A DNA stretch of 33,222 nt from contig JAOAEI010000011.1 in the NCBI GenBank assembly GCA_026416875.1, positions 1 to 33,222 on the forward strand, written 5' to 3'. Position 1 is the first letter of the stretch; every line of letters starts with the position of its first letter. The translations under genes and the position numbers were made by a program. The notes under the pieces are model-generated. The model was not told the origin of the DNA. It saw nothing but the letters and a program-made list of their open reading frames with translations, and searched no databases. Positions 10,103 to 19,929 of this stretch are shown here, in pieces. This DNA comes from Caloramator sp. (lineage in GTDB: Bacteria; Bacillota; Clostridia; Clostridiales; Caloramatoraceae).

Positions 10103-10131
10103 ATACTACAAAAAATAACATTTATATTCAA
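10103..10131 (-). promoter_or_regulatory. Promoter for TPP riboswitch-thiD
   Basis: Minus strand TTGAAT, 17 nt, TAGTAT. Confidence 0.5.
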
Positions 10132-10137
10132 GTTAAA

Positions 10138-11739
10138 TCATTTATCATCTATCATTTCAATCACATAATTTAATACCGTATCATAAGGGTTTGTCACATC
10201 TAAATTTTTTTCTTTATATTCAACATACTTAATAAAATCATCAAAGCTCTGTTCAACATAAACATCCGGCTGAGTATGATACTCCTCATTTGAAGTCCCA
10301 TCGGGATTTAATCCCATATCAAGTGGGAACCTAATTAAAAGGCCTGAATTAGGCAAAGCAACAACTGCAGGATCCATTCCTATTCCATCTCCTCCTGTTG
10401 TTGTCCCAACAAGGGTTGCAAATTTTGTTGCCTTACAAAATGCTGCAAAGGCCTCAGCAGAAGAATAAACATAATCATCCACCAGCAAAAATATTTTTCC
10501 CTTAAACCCAACAGGATTCTTGGGTTTTATTTCTTCCCTTGAATCTAAAAAACTTGTAAATAATTTTTTAGTTTCTTCTGGATATTTTAATCCATTTGGG
10601 AGTTTTTCTATGGGCCTTGTCTTTATTTTCCTTGACTTTAAGAATTTTTTAATATAGTCTCCCCTATAAAGGCAATAAAATTGAGTAGATAAAGGCTCTT
10701 TTATTAACGGTGGAACGATATTTTCCATATAATAACCTTCGCTTCCTCCGCCATTTCCCCTTATGTCTATGATGAGGAATGGGTAATCCTTTATGCTTTT
10801 AAAAAAGGAATATATGCCCTCTTTATCCCTTTCAACATAATTATGAGCAAATGACCAAACCTTTAAATATGCGATTTTATCCTTTTTTATTATTTTTGTT
10901 TCATAAACTCTATCAGTATTTATGTTGTATTTATTTGTATTTTCATCCTTTGTCCCTTCTAAATTTCTTTTAACAACCCTACCATCTAAAGTTTTAAATT
11001 TTAATTCTGTCATTTGATTGTCGTTACATGAGATAAAAAAATCATTAGTTTTAAGCTTGTTTCTTTTAAAATCATAGGTTAGATACATTTTGTTCATATT
11101 ATCTTTTATGTATTGATCTACTTCAATGCCGTTTATGCTAAGCAAAGTTGAAAACCTTGGAATATCATGTTGCTTTAAATAATCTTTATCACCTAAACTT
11201 GAATATACTACATATTTGCCTTCCACATATCTAAATTCAATAGGGATAGTCTTTTTACTTTTAGGCAATATCTCCATCCATCTTCTGTTTTTAGCTTGGA
11301 CGCTTTTATTGTTTATCACATCTCTCCAGGCAGAATTCCCTGATCCCTTATAAGCATCTCTATACAAGTCGTATCTTTCAGGACTTATTATATTTGTATG
11401 GGCATTTTGTAAAAGGTGCAATATCTCATCTATAGCATAATAAAATTCAACATTGTTTTTTGTTTTTAAAATTTTCCCTTTAAATTCCTCCTTTTTTTCA
11501 ATCCAATCAAAGCCAGTTTTTCGTTTTGCAACCTCCAAATAAGGATAGTTATCCTTTAAAACATTAAACAAATAATCAAAATCCTCCAATTTCTCCTTCG
11601 TGCTGAGCTCTTGTAAATCAAGATTATTTCCCACAGTAAAAACATCTGAAACATTTTCGTTTAATAAAATCCCAATAAATAAAACAAAAAATAAAAGTCC
11701 GACAATAAAAAAACTAAATTTAACTTTTGTTTTTCTCAT
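10138..11739 (-). CDS. S41-family (tail-specific protease-like) peptidase, membrane-anchored
   Basis: N-terminal TM/signal anchor; IAYLKVWSFAHNY, LIIDIRGNGGGSEG, FLLVDDYVYSSAEAFAAFCK, LVGTTTGGDG. Confidence 0.88.
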   Translation of the reverse strand: MRKTKVKFSFFIVGLLFFVLFIGILLNENVSDVFTVGNNLDLQELSTKEKLEDFDYLFNVLKDNYPYLEVAKRKTGFDWIEKKEEFKGKILKTKNNVEFYYAIDEILHLLQNAHTNIISPERYDLYRDAYKGSGNSAWRDVINNKSVQAKNRRWMEILPKSKKTIPIEFRYVEGKYVVYSSLGDKDYLKQHDIPRFSTLLSINGIEVDQYIKDNMNKMYLTYDFKRNKLKTNDFFISCNDNQMTELKFKTLDGRVVKRNLEGTKDENTNKYNINTDRVYETKIIKKDKIAYLKVWSFAHNYVERDKEGIYSFFKSIKDYPFLIIDIRGNGGGSEGYYMENIVPPLIKEPLSTQFYCLYRGDYIKKFLKSRKIKTRPIEKLPNGLKYPEETKKLFTSFLDSREEIKPKNPVGFKGKIFLLVDDYVYSSAEAFAAFCKATKFATLVGTTTGGDGIGMDPAVVALPNSGLLIRFPLDMGLNPDGTSNEEYHTQPDVYVEQSFDDFIKYVEYKEKNLDVTNPYDTVLNYVIEMIDDK

Positions 11740-11817
11740 AATCCCACCTCATAAAAGCTTTATATAAACTATTTTTGTAATATTATACCAAATGCAAAGG
11801 AATAAAAATAGTCGCTG

Positions 11818-11846
11818 TTGACAAAAGCTATAATAATTAATAAAAT
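11818..11846 (+). promoter_or_regulatory. Sigma-A promoter of the DUF2325-DUF3793 genes
   Basis: TTGACA (11818-11823), 17 nt, TAAAAT (11841-11846). Confidence 0.75.
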
Positions 11847-11851
11847 TATAT

Positions 11852-11866
11852 TGATATTAATTATCA
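11852..11866. promoter_or_regulatory. Putative Fur box
   Basis: TGATATTAATTATCA versus 7-1-7 consensus TGATAATNATTATCA: 13 of 14 specified positions, at the predicted start site. Confidence 0.72.
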
Positions 11867-11890
11867 GTTTCATTTGTGAGGAGGAGTTCT

Positions 11891-12193
11891 ATGTCAGCGC
11901 TTATAATAGGTGGGGATAAAGTGCAGACTATAATTAAGGGTTTAAAAAATAAAGGATTTAATTTGATTGAGCATGTTAGCGGTAGAAAAGCTAAAGATAA
12001 AATAAAGGGCTGCATTTTAAAAAACAACAAATATGATTTAGTAATAGTTCTAACAGATTATATAAATCATTGCTTAGTAGCAAATTTTAAAAATAATCTT
12101 TATCACTGCAAAGTAATTTACTGTAGACGATCATGGCCGATAATCGAAGGAAAATTAGCAAATTATATGGAGGGAAAAAATGATAGTATTTAA
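11891..12193 (+). CDS. DUF2325-like protein
   Basis: MSALIIGGDKVQTIIKGLKNKGF...HVSGRKAKDK...DLVIVLTDYINHCLV...YCRRSWPII pattern; ATG 11891 preceded by GAGGAGGAG SD. Confidence 0.75.
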   Translation: MSALIIGGDKVQTIIKGLKNKGFNLIEHVSGRKAKDKIKGCILKNNKYDLVIVLTDYINHCLVANFKNNLYHCKVIYCRRSWPIIEGKLANYMEGKNDSI

Positions 12194-12770
12194 TTTGTTT
12201 CATCAGATGAAGAATTATGATTATAGAACCTACATTATCAGCCAAATAGTATATTATGCTTCACCAACTATATTTTCATCAAAACCATCTACTATAATCA
12301 ATTTTAATAATATTGACTCATCCTTTTACAAAATGCTCCCTTCAATAAAGGCAGAGTTGCAGAAAAATTTTCGACTTTACACTTATGAACTTTTCAAAGA
12401 GAGCAACAGATGTTTAGTTCTATTCTACAAAAAAGAACTCTTATTAAATGTTTTTAGAGAAAATATTTCTTTTCTCTCCTCCTTTGGATATAAATACGAT
12501 ATGACTTTGAATCAGATTTTAAATCTTTTAAAGGAAAAATATGCCCTCTCCTGTCCCCATGAAATAGGAATCTTTTTAGGTATTCCAAAGGAAGATGTAG
12601 TTGCCTTTATGACTAATAACAAGAATTTTAAGCTTTGCGGGTATTGGAAGGTTTATAGCGATGAAGAAAAAGCTAAAAGAATTTTTGCTGAATATGATAG
12701 AGCGAAAAATTTGGCATTAAATTTTATTTATAATGAATACATGCACCTTAAAAAAACATTTAATAATTAA
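12180..12770 (+). CDS. DUF3793-like protein
   Basis: CPHEIGIFLGIPKEDVVAFM...KLCGYWKVYSDEEKAKRIFAEYDRAK signature; overlaps the preceding gene. Confidence 0.8.
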   Translation: MIVFNLFHQMKNYDYRTYIISQIVYYASPTIFSSKPSTIINFNNIDSSFYKMLPSIKAELQKNFRLYTYELFKESNRCLVLFYKKELLLNVFRENISFLSSFGYKYDMTLNQILNLLKEKYALSCPHEIGIFLGIPKEDVVAFMTNNKNFKLCGYWKVYSDEEKAKRIFAEYDRAKNLALNFIYNEYMHLKKTFNN

Positions 12771-12835
12771 CTTTACATAAACATTTGAATAATTTAATAT
12801 TAGAGTATGCTTATCAATTTCATGGGGGTGCCTTT

Positions 12836-13225
12836 ATGATCAAATGGAGGGAAGATTATTCTTTAGGAGTAGAAAATATCGACCAGCAGCACAAACATTT
12901 AATTGAAATCGCCAATAGGGTCTATGATGCCCATAAAAATCAATTTTATGTGGACAAGTATGACAAAATAGTTGAAATTTTAAAGGAGCTTAAGGATTAT
13001 ACCATTTATCATTTCGATGAAGAAGAAAAATTTATGAAGGAAATAGGATATGAAGGATATTTTATGCACAAAATAGAACATCAAAAATTCATCGAAAAGA
13101 TTCAAGCAATAGACCTTGAAAAAATAGATGAGGATCAGGATAAGTATCTTCTTGATATATTCAATTTCATTGCCGACTGGCTTGTAAACCATATATTAGA
13201 GGAAGATAAGGCAATAACAAAATAA
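12836..13225 (+). CDS. Bacteriohemerythrin
   Basis: IKWREDYSLGVENIDQQHKHLI, YTIYHFDEEEKFM, HKIEHQKF, WLVNHILEEDK supply the diiron ligands. ATG 12836 after GGGGGTG SD. Confidence 0.93.
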   Translation: MIKWREDYSLGVENIDQQHKHLIEIANRVYDAHKNQFYVDKYDKIVEILKELKDYTIYHFDEEEKFMKEIGYEGYFMHKIEHQKFIEKIQAIDLEKIDEDQDKYLLDIFNFIADWLVNHILEEDKAITK

Positions 13226-13246
13226 AGTGCAGCGATGCTGCACTTT
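13224..13246 (+). terminator. Terminator after hemerythrin
   Basis: AAAGTGCAGC-gat-GCTGCACTTT, then TTACTT. Confidence 0.7.
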
Positions 13247-13399
13247 ACTTCAACTCTGTTATTACGTCTTTTTTCTGTATTTTCTGATGTTGATTTTACT
13301 ACATTTCAAACCATTATTATTTTTTCCATTAAAAATTAAAGCCTTATAAATTTTGCGTATCATTTTCGCATTCCACGTTTAATTTTTTACTTATTTATA

Positions 13400-13705
13400 T
13401 CATTTTATGATTTGGCTTAAATCCATTTTAGCATATATAATTCTGTGAATTTCAACAACCTGGTCTTTAACGACATAAAACACTAAGTAATTTTTTACAG
13501 GTAACACTCTATATTCATTTTCAAGGGATTTTTTAGGATAATATACCCTGCATGAATACGGGAACCGTGCAAGCCTTGATATAGAAGTATCCAATGCATC
13601 AATTAAATCCATTGCTGCCTTTGGTGCTTTTAACTCATCTGTAATGTAAGATACAATATTAGATAAATCTTTACTTGCTAATGGTAAATATCTAATTTCA
13701 TACAT
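13400..13705 (-). CDS. Type II toxin, RelE/ParE family
   Basis: MYEIRYLPLASKDLSNIVSYI...RLARFPYSCRVYY...YRVLPVKNYLVFYVV...VEIHRIIYAKMDL. Start trimmed to MYEIRY; overlaps the antitoxin. Confidence 0.87.
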   Translation of the reverse strand: MYEIRYLPLASKDLSNIVSYITDELKAPKAAMDLIDALDTSISRLARFPYSCRVYYPKKSLENEYRVLPVKNYLVFYVVKDQVVEIHRIIYAKMDLSQIIK

Positions 13706-13985
13706 TATGAGATTCCACCTTATCTTCAAGCCTTGCTCTTAATTCATTAAATATTTCTTCATGCGAAAAACGTTTGTCAGTAGACTTTGCTTCCAATTCA
13801 GCTTCTTTCAGCTTAAAGTAAATTTCACTTTCAAACAGTTTGCGTTCATAAGCTTCCATGCTCATTACAACCATATCACCATAACCATTCTTGGTCAAAA
13901 AAACTGGTTCCCCTGTTTCATGAACAATCCTTGATATATCCGCAAAATTATTTCTCAAATCCGATACTGGTCTAATATGTGGCAT
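13698..13985 (-). CDS. Type II antitoxin, Phd/YefM family
   Basis: MPHIRPVSDLRNNFADISRIVHETGEPVFLTKNGYGDMVVMSMEAYER. Confidence 0.9.
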   Translation of the reverse strand: MPHIRPVSDLRNNFADISRIVHETGEPVFLTKNGYGDMVVMSMEAYERKLFESEIYFKLKEAELEAKSTDKRFSHEEIFNELRARLEDKVESHNV

Positions 13986-14077
13986 ACAATTATCACCCCT
14001 TTATTAGTTTAGCACAATTTTATCATAATTATGCTAAAACATCAATAAATCTACCAAAGTTATGTGATTATTTTATG

Positions 14078-14100
14078 CCCTCTTTTAAAACTCAAGAGGG
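14078..14100. repeat. Intergenic inverted repeat 1
   Basis: CCCTCTT...AAGAGGG. Confidence 0.55.
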
Positions 14101-14106
14101 AGCTAA

Positions 14107-14146
14107 AGCATTTTAAAGGAAATTTACATATTTCCTTTAAAATGCT
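14107..14146. repeat. Intergenic inverted repeat 2 (17-bp perfect arms)
   Basis: AGCATTTTAAAGGAAAT-ttacat-ATTTCCTTTAAAATGCT. Confidence 0.8.
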
Positions 14147-14235
14147 AATAAATTACAAAATTGATGTAAAAAGATGCAAAATATACAAATGATACTAGTT
14201 AAAATTGGAAATTATAATTATATCACAAACAAATT

Positions 14236-14277
14236 AAAACCCTATAAACCTTTTAATATCAAGGCTTATAGGGTTTT
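14236..14277 (-). terminator. Terminator of guaA
   Basis: AAAACCCTATAA...TTATAGGGTTTT with inner CCTT/AAGG stem, just after the guaA stop. Confidence 0.75.
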
Positions 14278-14283
14278 TATTAA

Positions 14284-15816
14284 CTATTCCCATTCAATAG
14301 TTGCTGGAGGCTTTGAGGTTATATCATAAACAACTCTATTTACTCCCTTGACTTCGTTTACTATCCTTGAGGATACCCTTGCAAGTACCTCATAGGGTAT
14401 CCTAAACCAGTCGGAGGTCATTCCATCTACGCTTTCAACTGCCCTTAGGGCTATCGTGTAGGCATAGGTTCTTTCATCCCCCATTACGCCAACGCTTTTT
14501 ATATCAGGCAAAACAGCAAAATACTGCCAGATATCCCTGTGAAGCCCTGCCTTTCTTATTTCCTCCCTAAATATAAAGTCTGCTTGCCTTAAAATATTTA
14601 ATTTATCCTCCGTAACTTCACCTAAAACCCTTATTGCAAGGCCTGGACCTGGGAAGGGCTGCCTTGATATTAAATCCTCTGGAATTCCAAGCTGCCTTCC
14701 AACTTCCCTAACTTCATCCTTAAAAAGCTCCCTTAATGGTTCAACAAGTTCAAATTTAATATCCTCCGGAAGCCCTCCAACATTGTGGTGGCTCTTTATT
14801 GTAGCTGAAGTTTTTGTTCCACTTTCAACGACATCGGGATAAATCGTCCCCTGAACTAAAAATTCAGCCCCCTTAATTTTATTTGCCTCCTCCTCAAATA
14901 CCCTTATAAATTCCTCACCTATTATCTTTCTTTTTCTTTCTGGGTCTGAAACTCCCTTTAGCTTTTCTAAAAATCTATCCTTTGCATTTACCATTATAAG
15001 GTTCATGTTAAACTTTTCCTTAAATGTTCTATAAACTTCCTCAGCCTCATTAAGCCTTAAAAGGCCGTGGTCTACAAAAATACAGGTTAAATTATTCCCT
15101 ATCGCCCTGTGGACTAAAACAGCTGCAACTGAAGAGTCAACTCCTCCTGATAGGGCACAGATTGCCCTTTTATCCCCTATTCTTTCTTTTATCTCTTTAA
15201 TCTTATCATCTAGAAAGGAGGACATTGTCCAGCTTCCACTTAAATTGCAGATATTAAAAAGAAAATTGTTTATTATTTCCCTTCCAAATTGAGTATGGTG
15301 AACCTCTGGATGAAATTGAAGGCCAAATATATTTCTTTTTTCATCCTCCATAGCAGCAATAGGGCAGTTTTCGCTTGAGGCTGTTACCCTAAACCCTTCA
15401 GGAAGTTTTACTATCTGATCTGTGTGGCTCATCCAGCATATAGCCTTCTCCTCTAATCCTTTAAAAAGCTTAGAAGATAAATCAAATTTTATTAATGTAT
15501 TTCCATATTCCCTAACCTCTGCTCTATCAACTTTACCACCAAGGCTCTCTGCTATAAGCTGATCCCCGTAGCATATACCTAAAATAGGGATGTTAAGCTC
15601 AAATATTTCTTTATCTATTTTAGGCGCCTTTTCATCGTAAACGCTGTTTGGTCCTCCAGAAAATATTATTCCCTTTGGATTAGACTTTTTTATCCTATCA
15701 AGAGCTTCATCATAGGGAACTATTTCGCAGTAAACCCTGCTCTCCCTAACCCTTCTTGCAATAAGCTGGGCGTATTGCCCTCCAAAATCTACTATAATAA
15801 CAAGTTCCTTTTCCAT
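14284..15816 (-). CDS. guaA: GMP synthase (glutamine-hydrolysing)
   Basis: [67 protein letters not shown]-terminus. Confidence 0.97.
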   Translation of the reverse strand: MEKELVIIVDFGGQYAQLIARRVRESRVYCEIVPYDEALDRIKKSNPKGIIFSGGPNSVYDEKAPKIDKEIFELNIPILGICYGDQLIAESLGGKVDRAEVREYGNTLIKFDLSSKLFKGLEEKAICWMSHTDQIVKLPEGFRVTASSENCPIAAMEDEKRNIFGLQFHPEVHHTQFGREIINNFLFNICNLSGSWTMSSFLDDKIKEIKERIGDKRAICALSGGVDSSVAAVLVHRAIGNNLTCIFVDHGLLRLNEAEEVYRTFKEKFNMNLIMVNAKDRFLEKLKGVSDPERKRKIIGEEFIRVFEEEANKIKGAEFLVQGTIYPDVVESGTKTSATIKSHHNVGGLPEDIKFELVEPLRELFKDEVREVGRQLGIPEDLISRQPFPGPGLAIRVLGEVTEDKLNILRQADFIFREEIRKAGLHRDIWQYFAVLPDIKSVGVMGDERTYAYTIALRAVESVDGMTSDWFRIPYEVLARVSSRIVNEVKGVNRVVYDITSKPPATIEWE

Positions 15817-15882
15817 AATCTCCTCCTAATAAATTGGTAATTTGTAGAAATGTCAAAAAGTCAAAATGTCAAGTGCCTGTCA

Positions 15883-17373
<1,491 letters not shown>

Positions 17374-17385
17374 TTAAAACAAAAA

Positions 17386-17414
17386 GGCATACTACGAGTA
17401 AAGCGTAGTATGCC
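17386..17414 (-). terminator. Terminator of the purine riboswitch expression platform
   Basis: GGCATACTACG-7 nt-CGTAGTATGCC; minus strand continues TTTTTGTTTT. Confidence 0.88.
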
Positions 17415-17430
17415 AAAAAAAGCATATTTA

Positions 17431-17509
17431 GCCTTACTCATAGTCGGGTAGTTTACGGCCACCCGGTAGAGACTCCAAGGCCATATTCCTTGGATTATAT
17501 GAGTAGGTT
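17431..17509 (-). ncRNA. Purine riboswitch, guanine/hypoxanthine type
   Basis: Minus strand CCTACTCATATAATCCAAGGAATATGGCCTTGGAGTCTCTACCGGGTGGCCGTAAACTACCCGACTATGAGTAAGG; discriminator C in GACTATG. Confidence 0.94.
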
Positions 17510-17534
17510 GTGTCTAAATTTATCGTTTTTTAGT

Positions 17535-17563
17535 ATTATATTATTTTAAAAAAACTCCGTCAA
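17535..17563 (-). promoter_or_regulatory. Promoter for purine riboswitch-guaB
   Basis: Minus strand TTGACG, 17 nt, TATAAT. Confidence 0.75.
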
Positions 17564-17579
17564 TAGAATAACAAAAATT

Positions 17580-17996
17580 TTATTCAGTTTTTTTATTTTT
17601 AAAGCTTGAAAAGAAATCCCTATTAAATGAATCAATAAAATACTTTGCATCCCTGTATTTTTTATATACTAATTCTATAAAGTCACTAAGTTTTATAAAA
17701 TCCGCAACATAAATTTCTCTTCCTTCATTTATAGCTTTTACCTGCAGTGTTACAGGGGCTTTATTTAAGTTTACAATATCTACATTATCAAAATTTAATA
17801 TTTCTGTAATTTTACAAACAATTTTTGTTTCTTCAATAAAATCTATATTCCCATCAAATAAAACTGCAAAGTCTATATCGCTATCCTCCCTTTAGTATTC
17901 CGTCCCATAGGAACCTATTATATAAACAGCAATAATTCTTTTGTCCCCATTAAAATAATCAACTAAAGCAGGAATTTTATTTTCTATCGATATCAT
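17580..17996 (-). pseudogene. MntA-family nucleotidyltransferase (antitoxin-type), one in-frame nonsense codon
   Basis: Minus-strand reading MISIENKIPALVDYFNGDKRIIAVYIIGSYGTEY*REDSDIDFAVLFDGNIDFIEETKIVCKITEILNFDNVDIVNLNKAPVTLQVKAINEGREIYVADF... gives GSxxx...SDIDFAV and DIVNLNKAP motifs; TAA at 17892-17894. Confidence 0.82.
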
Positions 17997-18007
17997 TAAA
18001 CCAACTC

Positions 18008-19162
18008 CTAAAGGTTTGTTTTTCTTACTAAATTATAAACATCCTTTAAAGGGACTCCTTTTTCCCTTGCAATCCTTTTTAAATCCTCATATTCAGGAGA
18101 TACGTTTACTATCACGCCATCGTATTTTGAAATTTTGAAATTAACATCGCCAAGTTCCGTCTCTACCCTTTTGATTTCCCTTTGAAGTTCATATCTTTTT
18201 ATTTTAAATTTTCTAATTCCTATTGTCGTTGTTTCTTTAAAAAGCACCTCAACTATGGATTTTTCCTTATTTTCATGAACAAGAACTGATATTACGATTC
18301 CGGGCCTATTTTTTTTCATATAAACAGGAGTAAGATAAACATCAAGGGCCCCCTTTTCAAACAGTTTATCCATAACATATCCGTAAAACTGAGGATTCAT
18401 ATCATCTATTGTGGTTTCAATTAAAACAACTTCTTCTTTATCTTCCTCACCAAGCACAACCCTTAATACATTTGGCTTTTCAGTATTTTTCTTGCCGCAG
18501 CCGTAGCCAACTGCCTTCACCTTCATGTTAATTCCTTCAACAAATTCTGTGCATAGTCCCTTTAATATAGCTGCACCTGTTGGGGTTGTAAGCTCAAACT
18601 TTCTTTCGTCAGAATAAATTGGAACATCCTTTAAAATATTTATGGTCGCTGGAGCTGGAACTGGTAAAATGCCGTGCTGGCATTTTACAAATCCGCTTCC
18701 TGTATTTACATAAGAGGAAACTATTTTGTCCGGCTTTAAATAGTCTATGCATACTGCAACACTGACTATATCGATTATTGAATCCACCGCTCCAACCTCA
18801 TGGAAATGGACCTCATCTATACTCTTTCCGTGGACCTTTGCCTCAGCCTCTGCAATTATATTGAAGATCCTCTTTGCAATATTCTTTGCTCCTTCTGAAA
18901 TTGCACTTTTATCTATAATGTTTATAATATCCTTTAAATTCCTTTCATGACGATGAATATTTTCCTCCTTTAAAAAAACATAAAAGTCTGTTCCCTCAAT
19001 GCCGTTTTTATTACTCTTTTTTATTTCTATCTCATATTCTTCATCTATGTTTAAACTTTTTAAATTTTCAATTAAATAATCCTTAGGAACTCCAATATCT
19101 AAAAGGGCGCCTACTGCCATATCACCACTAATCCCTGAAAAACAGTCAAAATAAAGTATCAT
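18008..19162 (-). CDS. larC: Nickel-pincer cofactor biosynthesis protein LarC
   Basis: MILYFDCFSGISGDMAVGALLDIGVP, HFHEVGAVDSIIDIVS, TPTGAAILK, IETTIDDMNPQFYGYVMDKLFEKGALDVYLTPVYMKKNRPG. Confidence 0.93.
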   Translation of the reverse strand: MILYFDCFSGISGDMAVGALLDIGVPKDYLIENLKSLNIDEEYEIEIKKSNKNGIEGTDFYVFLKEENIHRHERNLKDIINIIDKSAISEGAKNIAKRIFNIIAEAEAKVHGKSIDEVHFHEVGAVDSIIDIVSVAVCIDYLKPDKIVSSYVNTGSGFVKCQHGILPVPAPATINILKDVPIYSDERKFELTTPTGAAILKGLCTEFVEGINMKVKAVGYGCGKKNTEKPNVLRVVLGEEDKEEVVLIETTIDDMNPQFYGYVMDKLFEKGALDVYLTPVYMKKNRPGIVISVLVHENKEKSIVEVLFKETTTIGIRKFKIKRYELQREIKRVETELGDVNFKISKYDGVIVNVSPEYEDLKRIAREKGVPLKDVYNLVRKTNL

Positions 19163-19929
19163 TTTACCACTCCGTTTCTGAAAAATCCTTTGTTTATCAT
19201 AGAAGCGATATATCCAGCACCAAATCCGTTGTCGATATTAACCACTGAAATCCCTGCGGCACAGGAGTTTAGCATAGTTAAAAGAGCCGAAAGGCCTTTA
19301 AAATTTGCCCCATATCCTACGCTTGTTGGAACTGCAATGACAGGAACATCAACAAGTCCGGCAAGGACAGAAGGAAGGGCCCCCTCCATTCCTGCAACTG
19401 CTACAATACAGCTAGAACCCTTAATTTTATCCATATTTGAAAATAACCTATGTATTCCTGCAACCCCAACATCAAAAATCCTTTCAACATTATTTCCAAA
19501 GGCCTCAAGGGTTACTGCTGCCTCCTCTGCAACGGGGATATCAGCCGTTCCCCCTGTAACAACAGCAACCTTTCCAACCTTTTCAACTTCTTTAGGGTTC
19601 ACTATAAGTATCCTTGCAAGTTCATGATATACCATGTTTTCTGAAATATCCTTTACCTTCTCATAAACCTCCCTTGACATCCTTGTTGCAAGGACATTGG
19701 CATTTCTGTTTTTCATGTCTAAAAGTATTGCCCTTAAATGATTTATATCCTTACCTTCGGTAAAAACAACCTCTGGATAGCCAACCCTCAAGGCTCTGTG
19801 GTAATCAAGCTTTGCAAAGTTTAAATCCTTAAAGGGAACATCCTTGAATGCATCAAGGGCCTTATCAATATCAAGCTCACCTTCTTTAACTTTAGTTAAT
19901 ATTTCTTTTAATGTGCTCCTATCCATCAC
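19159..19929 (-). CDS. larB: Nickel-pincer cofactor biosynthesis protein LarB
   Basis: AKLDYHRALRVGYPEVVFTEGK, VVTGGTADIPVAEEAAVTLEAFG, VAVPTSVGYGANFKGLSALLTMLNSCA. Confidence 0.93.
   Translation of the reverse strand: MMDRSTLKEILTKVKEGELDIDKALDAFKDVPFKDLNFAKLDYHRALRVGYPEVVFTEGKDINHLRAILLDMKNRNANVLATRMSREVYEKVKDISENMVYHELARILIVNPKEVEKVGKVAVVTGGTADIPVAEEAAVTLEAFGNNVERIFDVGVAGIHRLFSNMDKIKGSSCIVAVAGMEGALPSVLAGLVDVPVIAVPTSVGYGANFKGLSALLTMLNSCAAGISVVNIDNGFGAGYIASMINKGFFRNGVVK

Noticed and set aside
13400-13985. Toxin-antitoxin pair as part of a defence island
   Set aside because: Neighbours are hemerythrin and guaA; no restriction, CRISPR, phage or integrase genes seen nearby, so it is reported as an ordinary type II pair only.
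19190-19644. Plus-strand ORFs antisense to larB
   Set aside because: larB is well supported; antisense frames show no family motif.
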